Source: Tetrahymena thermophila SB210 (taxonomy: Eukaryota > Ciliophora > Oligohymenophorea > Hymenostomatida > Tetrahymenidae). From it: a DNA stretch of 64,000 bases. The position numbers and the translations under genes are program-made. The notes beneath the pieces are model-generated. The model saw only the letters and a list, made by a program, of their open reading frames with translations. It made no database searches and was not told the origin of the DNA. This document shows, one piece after another, positions 1 through 11,529 of the stretch. The stretch spans positions 744,001-808,000 of the forward strand of contig NW_002476413.1 in the NCBI RefSeq assembly GCF_000189635.1. The letters run 5' to 3'. Within the stretch, counting starts at the first letter, position 1. Each line of letters opens with the position of its first letter.

Positions 1-427
1 TACTTTGACTTATTAAAGTATATGAATTAGTTAATAAGAATGTTCTATTAACATTTGTAACCAAAGCAGCATTAATTCATTTTGCAAAAAAATGTATTTC
101 TTGAGAAGATTAATTAATCTTATAAGTTTAATTTTATTTAAAAATTCAAAAAATATTTGGATTTCGCAACAATTTAATAGAAATATTATAGCTATTATAA
201 CACATATAAATGAATGGTATAGATATACCTATTAAAATAAATATATACAATTAAAATATTTTTGTTTTTAGTAATAGGAATTAAGAGTTTTTCAAGTTTT
301 ATTAATTTGGTTAATTCATTTTCTTGTTTGGTATTATCAGTCAGTCACCGTCAAGATTTATAACTTTTTCTGAATCAAATTTTAATAGAAATTTCATAGA
401 ACTTTTTAGTCTGTTTTTAATTAAGCC
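1..427. other. Spacer downstream of the acetyltransferase gene
   Basis: AT-rich sequence that I cannot assign. The plus strand is open from the window edge to a TGA at 211-213 under the ciliate code, but the translation is low in complexity and matches nothing I recognise. Random AT-rich DNA read with a single stop codon gives frames of this size. It could be the 3' end of a gene that starts outside the window. Confidence 0.4.
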
Positions 428-1162
428 TCAATGTAATAAAAGATTTTATCCTTAAATTCCATTAATATTTTCGTCCCTATTTAGGCAAAGTTAAAACTCA
501 TCTAAAAAGATATTTCCTACATAGAGTCTTTCTTCATTGAAAAGCTGAGGGACTTCTCTCCAATAGCGTTTAGGTTTAGCATTTACTTCAATTTCTGCAT
601 ATTTAATATCAAATAAATACTTGTATCCTATTTTTAATCCTACATTCAAGCTTAGGTGGCTAGAAAAGTCACCTCTAATATGCTGAAATCCCATAATCTT
701 GGCAAGAGAAGTGTTGTGAGTGAGTAATTTTTAAGCTAATCTCATACCTCTCATTTCCGGTTTTACACCTGTAAAAAGCTAGTAATGTATCATATTAAGT
801 TTTACTTCTTCTTAAGAAAGCCCTATAGCTTCATAGTACATAGGAGCAATTTAATCCATGAGCTAACAAATAGGGTCAATTTTTTCTGGATATTATGTTT
901 AATCTTCAATATCTGCCACTAGATCACATGCCAAAGTACATCCATATATTTCATTAGTGATTCTATTGTATATAGCACTAGACGTTTCATAGTGTCTACT
1001 CATCATTTTATGGAAAGTTTCTTTTGATTCGTCTTCATTTAATCGAAATAAAACAGGTTCCTTTTTGTAAAATTAGCTTCCTACTACATCAGCAGCTTGC
1101 TAGATCATACTTTTCTTGACAACACCTACTGCAAGTTGAGAAAGATTTATCGTATTACGCAT
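428..1162 (-). CDS. GNAT-like N-acetyltransferase, 244 aa
   Basis: Single-exon minus-strand gene read with TAA/TAG as Gln: ATG at 1162-1160, TGA at 430-428. The best family match is the GCN5-related N-acetyltransferase fold, which moves an acetyl group from acetyl-CoA to an amine. The motif-A-like segment MRGMRLAQKLL (about residues 137-147) matches the R/QxxGxG/A acetyl-CoA pyrophosphate loop and its helix. NVGLKIGYKYL (about 173-183) matches the late helix and strand that usually reads xxxxKxGF. The N-terminal half contains EKIDPICQLMDQIAP (about 93-107), which is also found in a decayed copy at 2353-2592. No signal peptide or membrane helix is seen, so it is probably cytosolic or nuclear. 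The substrate is unknown. The ATG follows an AT-rich leader and no longer frame is apparent. I am confident that it is coding and moderately confident of the family. Confidence 0.75.
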
Positions 1163-2352
1163 TTTAAATTTGCCTATAATTTAATTTAATATTTTTTTTT
1201 CTTTTTGTTTTTTCAAAATAATGTTTTGAGTATTGTTATAAAAACAATATTTAAACTAGTGAATTCACAAAATATTTAATAGATATCACCAGAAATTTCG
1301 TTCACAATGATTATTAATTTTAACTAATTGAATTTTCTAAGAGCTGATTTATAGAAAATCAATCTTAATTTTCAGAAGCATTTTTTATAAAAGAATTAGG
1401 TTCAATTAATTACACTTTTTGGCGAAAAGTAATTAGAAATACAAATGATTAATATTAAAAATCCAAAAAAAAGATTCTGTATTTTATTTAAATAAATATA
1501 ATATGTAAAAGTTACTAAAAATATCAAAGCAAATTGATATATACTCTTTAAAAAAATATAAGCTTCAACAATGTCAAAATACTTTTAAGACTATTTCATA
1601 TACAGATAGATTATTACAAAAATTTTACAAATAAATTACTATCATATGTAAAGAGAAAGAAATTATTGTTTGTTTTTCTAAAAATAGATTTTTACTAATT
1701 TCTATTTAATTAGCTATATTTCTAAAGCGTAAAATTTAATTTAAGCCACTGAGTTAATTATTGATATAATCAAGTCTCTATAATAGAGTGCATTTATTCC
1801 TTTCTTAAAATTATGAGTATAATTTTATTTTAACTTTAAAAATAATATATTATTAATTAATTAACTTTGCTTGAAGAAATCAAATAACTTTTTTGACAAC
1901 ATTGATTCTATGAAAAAATTCATGTTAATAGATATATATAAAATCATAACCTAACTAATAAAAAGTATTTTTTAAAATAAATTTTAACTTTTTGCTGGTA
2001 ATTTACTAGAAAATCCATGTTACATTTGTTTCTTTATAATTAAAAATAAATATTTTGATCATAACATAAAAAGATTATTGGCCAAATTGAAGTAAGTAAT
2101 TATTAACTTTTTCTTGATAATTTATAAGTAAATTATTGTTTTTTAATTATTTACCACAAATATACCTATAGAAAATAAGCACAAAATAACAAATAAAGAC
2201 AGCTAGCTAGCTAATTTATAGTCAAAACTAAAATAAGCAAAAAAAGAAAAATTAAATTTTCTTAACTAGCTCTATCAATATAAGATTTTCAAAAATGAAA
2301 CTACATTAATTACTTCATTTAAATTTATAAAAATAAAAAAGCTATTGTTAAG
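1163..2352. other. AT-rich spacer
   Basis: Upstream region of the minus-strand acetyltransferase gene, so its promoter should lie near 1163-1400. I see only A/T homopolymer runs and a short GCTA repeat near 2200-2215. No gene was recognised. Confidence 0.4.
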
Positions 2353-2592
2353 ATGGCAAGAATGCTCATTAAAGTTCCTTTTGAAGTTTCTGAATTAATT
2401 TAAAAATCAGTTATAATTGATATCATCAAATATACATATCCGTTTGCCCTGGAAAGTGATTTATACAGTAATTAATAATAATATAATTATCAAGAAAAAA
2501 TAGATCGAATATGCTAATTAATGTATCAAATTGCTTTTAAATTTTTTAATTTATTTTGTTTTCAAAAAGAAAAAGCCAACTTCATAAGATGA
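2353..2592 (+). pseudogene. Decayed inverted partial copy of the GNAT-like gene
   Basis: A 79-codon frame (ATG 2353, TGA 2590-2592) whose second half resembles the central part of the acetyltransferase at 428-1162. Here YQEKIDRICQLMYQIA corresponds to YPEKIDPICQLMDQIA in the intact protein. The flanking residues also align loosely, covering roughly residues 65-127 of the 244. The acetyl-CoA-binding motif A that should follow is absent, and I see no continuation across a credible intron. It lies on the opposite strand from the intact gene, so it is best read as the remnant of an inverted duplication. A short expressed peptide cannot be excluded. Confidence 0.55.
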
Positions 2593-5116
2593 ATGGATAT
2601 GTAAATTTTTCCAAGTATAAAGTAAGTTTTTAGAATTTAATTAGTTCATAAAAGTTATTATTTACAGTACTTTCTTGCTAGGTTTATTGAATCATAAATA
2701 TTAAAAATTATTTTCTCTTCAGAGTAATAATTTTATGAATAAAAATAAGAAATCTATTTGAATTTAAAATTTATGCTAATATTGGAATAAATGTTAAGCT
2801 TATAAGAAGATATTCCCCAATAAGAAGATTAATTAGTAATCTCATGATTTTTAAGCTTTAAATATAACTTAGAAGATTAAAACATGAACTGGGTTAAAAA
2901 ATAAATCATTAATTACAAATTAAAAAAAATAATTTGTGATAAAAAATTTATTAATTAAGTAAAAAGAATATTTATTTATCTATGTGTAAAAATGAAATAC
3001 TAATTTAATTATCTTTATTTTTATTTAGAAGGTTACTAAATTATTTTGAGTTAATATTAAAAATACATTCCTTCCACTTATTGTCCAAATGCACATGGAT
3101 AATTTGCATTTGTAACAAAATAAATCTTAAAAAAATATTAATACAAAATAATTTTTTTCTTTCTTAAAAGCATTATTATTCAAATAATATTCCATCATAA
3201 AATAGAAATTTACAATAAAAAGTCTTATTTAGTTAAAAATCAGCAGTAATGAATGGCAAAAACAATTTTTGCTAATTTTTTTATTAATTTAGATATGAAA
3301 AACTAAGGAACAATTAATTATTTTTATCCAAATTTCAAGCAATTAATTATTTATTTCAAATTAAATCTATATTGTTTAAAATGTTTTTATATTTAAAATA
3401 AACCATTTAAAAATAAAAATACTAATTTATAAGTTAATAGGCTTATTTATGTCTTATGAATATGTAAATGTTTAATATTTTTTCTTAAACTAAAGGCGAG
3501 TTTAATGCATTTAAAGTTAATTTATTTTTGTTACAAAAACGAATAAAATAAGGTGTTTTATTTTTTAAACAATTTTCATCATCGTCTTATAATATTAATT
3601 TTAATTAAGATTATAAGTTTTGAATTTTGATTAAAAGTGTAAATTTATTTCATTTAAAAGAAGTGAATCCTTACATTAAGATTCATTAGATGGATATTAG
3701 AAATGTGATAAAATCTACTAATTAAATTTATTTAAATTTTAAAGCGAGTTAATTAGATATTAAATTATTTAGATTAAGGTGATTTTTGAAAATAAAAATA
3801 GTTATATTTTTAAATAATTATGTTAATATCAATAATTTATCAGTAATAAAATGATAACAAATTTAACAAATAAAATATTCCTAATTATATTCAAGTTTTA
3901 TTTTTAAAACTTAAATTTATGATGCAACATTTTAGTACAGAATTTATTAAAATAAAATGTTACTTAAATTGAATTAATAAAGTATTTTAACTTTTAAAAA
4001 TAAATTATTTTTTAAAAACAGATTTCGAATTAATTCTTACCAATATTCAACTAACTATTTCATATTTAGAAGTATGTATGTAATACAGTATCCAAATTAC
4101 ATAAAATTTACAATCAACAATATTTTAATTTAAATAGGTCTTAGTTATTAGGGATCAGTAAAATGTAATAAAAAATGTTCTAAAATATTGTATCAACTAA
4201 TTTTTAAAATATTTTCTTTCAATTCTCAATAATTAATATTCATTTTCAAAAGTCATTTAAACTATTATTTATTAATATCACAATGATTTCCCTAAAAAAG
4301 AAAATGGGTGAGTCAGGCGGCACTAATTAATGAGAATCTACAGATATTAATTTAAAAAACTTATTAATCTAACAACATCTTAAATAAAAACAAAAAGACA
4401 ATCTTTTGAAAGATATAATTTTTATGAAAAGAAATAGATAATTATAACAAATTAATTAAGATAAAAAGAATTTTTACATAAATTTATAATTTTAGATTTG
4501 ATTTTATGAATGAATGAATTTTAGAGCGAGTGAGTGAGTGATTGGTATTAATTATGGATTTTTGATAATATAAAAAAATGTAAAATTGAAAAAAAATCCT
4601 TTAATTCAGTCTGATTGAAAATAATTAATTAATTTTTATCCTTTGTAACAACATTTTATAAAAAGATACTTTTATGCTTAATTAAACATTTTTCTTTTGA
4701 TTACAAGTTTTAATTATTAAAAAATATTACTTCACATTTCACATTAATTTTTACTGATAAAAAATAATTTAGGGAATTTCGTTCGGGGCATTAAACAATA
4801 TTTATACGATAAAATCACTGACACTACTATTTTTCAAACATAAGAAAGTTAATTTGATTAAAGATCTGTGTTTGTTTCAAATAAATACATTGCTTTTATT
4901 ATTTAAGACACTTTCATATTATTTATGAATTAATTTAGTTTAGGTAAAATAGAATGAATAACCAACCAAATGCAATTAATTTTTGATCAATTATTATGTA
5001 AATGCACTATATCTTTTTGAAATAAAAAAAGTGAAATTAAGTATCTTTATTTTTAATAATCAAATTTACTTACATTTTATAATTAAGTAATAGATTGGAA
5101 AACATATAATATAAGC
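2593..5116. other. Long AT-rich spacer upstream of gene 1
   Basis: About 2.5 kb without a recognised gene. Slightly less AT-rich islands occur near 4303-4322, 4500-4540 (GAAT and GAGT short repeats) and 4770-4792. None folds convincingly as a tRNA or carries a coding pattern. The promoter of gene 1 must lie in the 3' part. Confidence 0.4.
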
Positions 5117-8100
5117 ATGAAGTTTTTAATAATAAGACTAGTGATTACTGTATCCTTACCAATCATAACAGGGGTTGCTTTAGTTCTAGTGATCTTCTAT
5201 TAAAATCTTATGAATGCTCTTAATTAATGGTAACGCAAATAATATATAATTTGCTTTCTATTTTTCATCTATCAACCTTTTAAACAATCTACAATTATTT
5301 AATTTGAAAAAATCATCTCTGATTGTACAACACATTTGGATTTTTTTTTTTTTGAAATTAAATTCGTATACTAATAGGGAAAAAGATAGCTATACATGGG
5401 TTAGCTAAACATAAAGATAAATACTTTATAATTCCTTACTCTCCTAACAAATGATGTATGAGTATAGTTTCAATTAAGTAGGAGTTTTTTTATAAATTAA
5501 TCAGTCTGACTACGAAGAAAAAAAATGTAATAAAACTGTTTTTTTATCAAATAAAAGATGCAAATTCACTTGATATTAATGAATAAACTGATAGATAAGT
5601 ATAACAATCAACAAATATTAGGTTTGATTTAATTTATATTTTGATTTTATTTTATAAATCTTTGCTATATTAAACTAGTTAACAAGAAGTCCTAATTTAC
5701 AATGTGCTCTTACAGAGAGCTAACTTATCAATAATGTCCTCCTAATGTTTACACATAGATGTCTAAAAGTTTGCTTTACGTTGATTTGTACTTTGTTAGA
5801 TCAGTCTTTAAGTTTAATCTTTTGACTCCCTCACAGTAAGATTTCATCTTAATGGTATAAATTTTATTTTTGATTATTTTTTAAATCGTAATTTCAATTT
5901 CTATAACAAAAAGAATGATTTTCTATCTTTTTATGCTAGAACGGTATACCTCAATTCATAAAAATAAGATTTGTTGTTAATAACAAGTATATATAATTCT
6001 GATACAACTTCATTGCTAACCAATATCCCTTCAAAGTAAATAAATTTACTATTTAGCTCAAAAAAGTTGTTCTTATCAATCATACTCTCTACTTATTTAT
6101 TTTAATTTTGTGATTAGACTAATTAATATTGCAGAGGTTAATATCAATTTATAATTTTAAAAAGCTATTTCAACATATCTAAATCAAATTATGAGAACTG
6201 CTTAGGGAATAATTTCACTGAGCCATTTGATCCCAGGTGCAGATAGTGGTATATTTTTTCAAAATAGAATAAAGGTATATTTATTTTTAGTGTTTATTTT
6301 ATCATTAAAAAATTATAGATAAATATTTAAATAAATAAAAGGTTATTTTTTTTATGAGCCTTATTCTGACGCGTTTGAAGGGACTTTAACAATGACTCTC
6401 TCGAGTTAGATAAATAAAAATGGATAATTTTAATCAGTCAATAGTATAGATTTTAATATGAAAATGATAATAGATTATATTAGTAGATTTAAAAGTGATA
6501 ACCAATACTCAGTTTTATTTCATGAATTTAATAACACAGTAAATAAATAAAATGAATACCATTTTTATCTATTAAGGTCAATTTTTTTTAACTTAAAAAT
6601 AGTTGTTCTATCACCATGAACTTACAAATAATTAAATTATGTCATGGGAAGATTTAGAGTTTCAAAATATTACAAATGGAGGAAGTTTGAATCAATAATA
6701 AATAGATAAGTTGAAGAAGGAGAAATAAAAATTTAATTATTAATTGCAAAAAACTTTAGATTTTATAAATACAGGAAATTATTCTATGTTTGAGCAATTC
6801 AATATTGATTATTTGTATTAAAAGTGGAAAAAACTTGAAGTTAAATAGTAAATATTATCTATCTTTCTTTCATAATTTTAAAATAATAAATATTCTTAAT
6901 AAGTATAAGCATGGTATGTCCTATTAAGAGCAAAATTGAAAAATATAAAACTTAGGAACCATATTCTCATTCGATTATTCTCGCTGCTAAAGTAATTTAA
7001 GATTAAAGCGATCTTCTCAAATTATTCAACATTATGAATATAAATTCAATTAAAATTCCTTTAATTATAGAATCTGCTATTGTGTGTTTAGCAGTTTTCT
7101 TATTTATTGCTAATTATGGATATTTTTAATTACTGCAAGTATAGAGACCGATTGAAATATTGATTAAATTTTTGAAAAAAAGCCTTTAATAATAGCATCA
7201 GTGTTAAGTATAAATTTACACTAAAAAAGATGAGAAGGTGGTTAATCTTTCTAATATCTAAAAAATGATATTCAGAAAAAGAAATACCACAACCAATTTG
7301 ACAAATAATTTTAGTAAATTTAAAAATGAAGATTAAGTAAATACTTTACTTTCACCAGTTCATAATGAAACTCCTTCATAAACGACATTTAATAATTTAT
7401 AATTTGTCAATCAATGGAATTAGCTTGATAGAAGACTAGAGTAAAACAAAACAATTCAGCTATTTTCAAAAGTTAATCTGAATAGTAAAGCTAATCTAGA
7501 AGATCATACTCAAGTAGAATATCTTGATAGCTGCATTTTAAAAAATAAGAAATAGAGACATTATTCCCAACAAAACTTTAAATCAAATTAAACTTCATTT
7601 AAAAACTCTACCCAACAACTCTTTAACTATGATCTAAACAATTAAGGTAACAATTCTTAAAAAAATTATTCCTCATTTAGGAGTTTTAAAAACTCACCAG
7701 AGTCTAATTTGAGTAACAGATTCTCATCTTTGAGTTAAATAACTTAAGAATAAAAAAATAAAGATGAAAACAAAGAAAAAATACTCTAAGGTTTGAAACC
7801 TTTATTTCTAGAAATGCAGATAATTAAAGAAGCTTTCTAAAATTTAGAGAGATTAATAAATTATAAGATTGATGCCAGCAATCCAAATTAGCAGGATAAA
7901 ATGAATACTTTATATCACTTTGCAAAGGCTAAAAATACATTTTAAATGCTGAATAATTAGAATGGATTGAGTCGCTGCTATTTCAATTTAGGAGTAATTT
8001 ATATTTTGAGAAACGAGTTTAGTTTAGCTTCTCAATATTTAGAATCGTCAGTTTGGTTAACTATGGCTTTGATTGGTATTGACTCTTTGTATAAAATTAA

Positions 8101-9619
8101 AGATAAATATGCTTTGTAACACGATACAGAATAGGAGGAATGGCTTTTAATATTTAGCAAAAGAATATTTTCTCTTGCTTACAGCTAAAAGCAAGCTGCA
8201 TTTTAAATTATTTACTAAGAGAAAGAAGATTATTTAATTTAAAATTCTTCTTTGAAAAGTTTTTAGCACAAGCTTATTCCTCCTGATTAAATGCAACAAA
8301 TTAAGTCTTTGTTAAAAAAATCTTTAGATTATTTTAATGCCATTTAAAATTTATTTAATAATAGAAGTCAAAGTATCTCAGAGATATTTTAAATTTACAT
8401 TTACCAAGAAATTACAGAAATTTTAATTCATTTAGACCACAAAAACTACTGCAAATAAATAAAAAATTATACTAATAAAATTGTTCAATTACTAAGCAAG
8501 ATTAATCGCTAGAAATTTAAAATTAACTAAAGACCCATAAGCTTAAATGATTACAAACTTAGTGAGGAAAGTCATCATATTATCCAAGAGGAAGATATAG
8601 AATATTTAAGCAACTCAAATACGAATTAAAATGATACACAAATATTTAACTAAGAAATAATAAATAAAATGATAGATGTAATTAATAATAGACAAAAAGT
8701 TATTCTAGGATATTTAGAACTCGTTCAGGAGAATCATTTCATAGCAATCGAATATCTTACTTAGAGCCTAGAAGAAGGGAAATTTTACAGCCCTCTCCTA
8801 AGAAAAAAAACAATATTTTATCTAAATCAACTATTTGAAGAAGTATCTTTTAAATAGGATTTCATTGATGAACTAATTCTTAATCTAGATGATTCAGTGA
8901 AAATAGATCTTACCTTGCTTCTTTAGATGAGTTCTTTCTAATATAATTTTATCTTTGACAACTGCTTATAAAACTTTGTTAAATAGAATTTTTTTAGGCC
9001 ATAAGACAGGATATAAGTGATAATATTTAATGAAAATCTAGAAGAATTCCTTCCATTAACAATAATTTAAAGTTAGCATCATTTGGCCTCAATAATTAAT
9101 TCCATTTAAAGTTATAAAAAATAATCTATTCAAAATTATATGAAAAATGCTTCCTCATAATTAAATTGGTAATCTGCCCTTATACAATCGCTTGAAAATA
9201 TATAGTAATTTAGTTATTAACAAATTATTGATTTAAATAACGCAAAACAAAAAATAGAGTTTTAATAAAATTCAAATATTAGTTAAATTAAATTATAATA
9301 ATTTTAAGAAGAGCTTAGGATTAAAAGATAAAATACACATTAATAGAATAAAAAAGTAATAATCCTATTCTCTAAAAAGTAGAATGCCAAACAAAAATTA
9401 GTAACAAAAAAAAACATATTCTAAATATAAAAACCTATTGTCTATCATATGATAGATAAGTTTTGTCTTGATGAAGATGATTATAAAATGTAATCTAGTT
9501 TATTCTCTTACGAACCTTTCATTAGCGAAAATGAATTGATGATCAGATTAAAAAAGTTAAGAGAAGAAGAAGTAACTATATACCAAAAAGAATTCCTTTC
9601 CATCCTTAACCATTTTTGA
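5117..9619 (+). CDS. Array gene 1 (subfamily A): Cache-TM-TPR-vWA-like receptor, 1280 aa
   Basis: Nine exons: 5117-5229, 5378-5477, 5558-5621, 5679-5854, 5914-6035, 6165-6274, 6342-6538, 6603-6847, 6904-9619. All introns are GT-AG, and the joined frame is 1281 codons ending in TGA. Residues 4-28 form an uncleaved signal-anchor helix. Residues 38-425 are extracellular and resemble a Cache sensor, with FDPRCRQWY at 213-221, cysteines at 102, 112, 204 and 217, and an N-glycosylation site (NIS) at 195-197. Residues 427-447 are the second membrane helix, followed by a helix with invariant Pro-Ile (RPIEILIKFLKKSL). A Q/N/S-rich linker runs to about 665. TPR-like repeats lie near 733-768 and 975-1010. 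From about 1042 to the end is a von Willebrand A-like fold: DLTLLL strand, DRIQVIIFN strand, LNWQSAL helix and KVIILFS strand (about 1193-1199). The first metal-ligand Asp is Gln. The likely role is a plasma-membrane sensory receptor; ligand and partner are unknown. Confidence 0.85.
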
Positions 9620-11529
9620 AATAAAAAGAATGAAAATTGTAAATATATTTATTTATTTATGAATTTGCTTAAAAATATCTAAAAATATAAAAAATACCAA
9701 AAATATTTCAAATTTTTATGTGTTTAATTAAGCTGTAAAAAAACTTTAAATTTTGTATCAAATTATTTTGATTTCTGAAAAACTTTGAAAGTTCTTAATT
9801 AATTTTAGATAATATTTAATAGTGAAAAACAAAAGAAAATTTTAAGGAAAACTAATTTCTTATATTAATTTATTGAAAAAAATCATCAGTGAAAGCCTAC
9901 TAATTAATTAATTTCCCCAAATTAACAAAATAATCATAATTTAATAAAAAAGTACCACAAAAAATTTAGTTATTATTTTTCTTATTTCTTTTCCTGATTT
10001 TTTTGGTTTTCTTTTTAATCTTTGAAATTTTTGAAATTTGATTTAATTTTCATATTTTGTGGTAAAGTAATAGAATATGTTTTTATGATTAGAAAATATA
10101 AATTTAGTATAAAGTTAATATTTTCTTTAAATGTAGATATTTTTATCTAAAATATTTATTTTTTGTTAAACATTAAATCAAAGAAACCTTTTAAAACTCT
10201 AATTTTCCTATTTAATTTAATCATTTTATGAAATTAAATTAAAATCTTACGTAATGTCTGATTGATTATAACTTAAGGAATTAGGTTCGTTCTATTGTAT
10301 TTATTTTAAATTAATTTTTAGTAACCACTTTTGATAAAAAATACAATTAAATTTACTATATCATATTTCATATTTCAAAATCCTAATTTTTGTATTTGAA
10401 TGATTTTAAATAAATTATTTGATCAAAATTTAAATAACATCTAACTAAAAAAGGTTTACTCAAATTAATGTTTGATAATCCTTACAATTTATTAAATTTA
10501 TTTAACATCTTTTCTTGTAAAATTAATGAAAACTATCTAATATAATTAATTCTAATTACATTTTAGTTAATAAAATCTTTTCAAATCTAAAAAAGTAAGA
10601 ATTAAAAAAACAGAAAGATTTATTTGAAATAAATTAAACTAAAAAAATAAGATTTTTGATAAGATTAAAATTAGAAGAAAATAAATGAAAAAGCAATTAG
10701 CAAATAATTTCGACTGACAATCCTTCAATTCAATTTACTAGATATTTATTACACATAATTTTATAATTTATAAAACTTGTTTTATTTTTTTTCTTTTAAC
10801 GATTATCATTTAAATTTTCCTTCATAAAGTAACTTATTTTTATACTTATTACAATTATTATACATATTTTAATAACTTGTATATCTATTAATTGTATTAT
10901 TAAACATAAACAAGTATTTATTTTAAAAAATTTAGTTTTAATTTAAATTATATTTTTCCTTTAAAAATTCAGTTTGTTAATGCATCTTAAAAAAGCAAAT
11001 TACATTAAAAAATATTTATTAATATTTTTTATCTAGTAAAAATAATTTATATAATAATGCTTATTTAATTTAAAAAATTTTTTCTAAATATCTTTGCTCA
11101 AATTCTAAAATAAATTTTGCTGGAATTTAAATTATCTTCTTTACTAGTTCACTTTCTACAAATTTAATTTACTGCCTAAATCAACTTTTAGATAAATTAA
11201 TAATCAAGCTATTTACCTATTTCTAATAATAGAAAATATAAGCAGTTATAATAAAAATAAAAAAATAACTCATTTATAAATTACTAAAAATATCTTAATA
11301 TAATATTGTAGTTTTTATAAATTCAGTTAATTCTGAAAGTGTTTACATATTTTTGATAAAAATCAACCAATACGCTAGATTTTATATATTTGATGTTACT
11401 TTGATTTCTAATAATTTTTACTAATGATTTTTGTAAAAAAAAAGAAAAGCTTCAAATTTTTTCTAAAAATTTTTTATATTTTTTAATTACATTTTTGAAA
11501 ATAAAGATAAGCAAAATATCCAAATTAAT
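9620..11529. other. Spacer between genes 1 and 2
   Basis: About 1.9 kb of very AT-rich DNA with many TTAATTAA-like and AAATAT words. I find no exon-like segment, relic of the receptor family, RNA gene or repeat worth naming. It should hold the 3' end signals of gene 1 and the promoter of gene 2. Confidence 0.4.

Noticed and set aside
1-213. Open plus-strand frame from the window edge to TGA at 211-213
   Set aside because: With one stop codon and high A+T, a frame of this length is expected by chance. No recognisable domain. It could be the tail of a gene outside the window.
4303-4322. GC-richer island GGTGAGTCAGGCGGCAC
   Set aside because: No flanking complementarity or coding pattern; too short to interpret.
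6135-6164. Alternative intron 5 acceptor in gene 1 (TTGCAG at 6129-6134) adding ten codons in frame
   Set aside because: The downstream acceptor ending at 6164 gives exactly the 110-base exon found in all other copies and keeps the N-x-S/T site in register.
7060-7200. A full HAMP domain after the second membrane helix
   Set aside because: Only the first helix with the invariant Pro-Ile resembles HAMP; the second helix and connector are not visible, so I describe it as a juxtamembrane helix.
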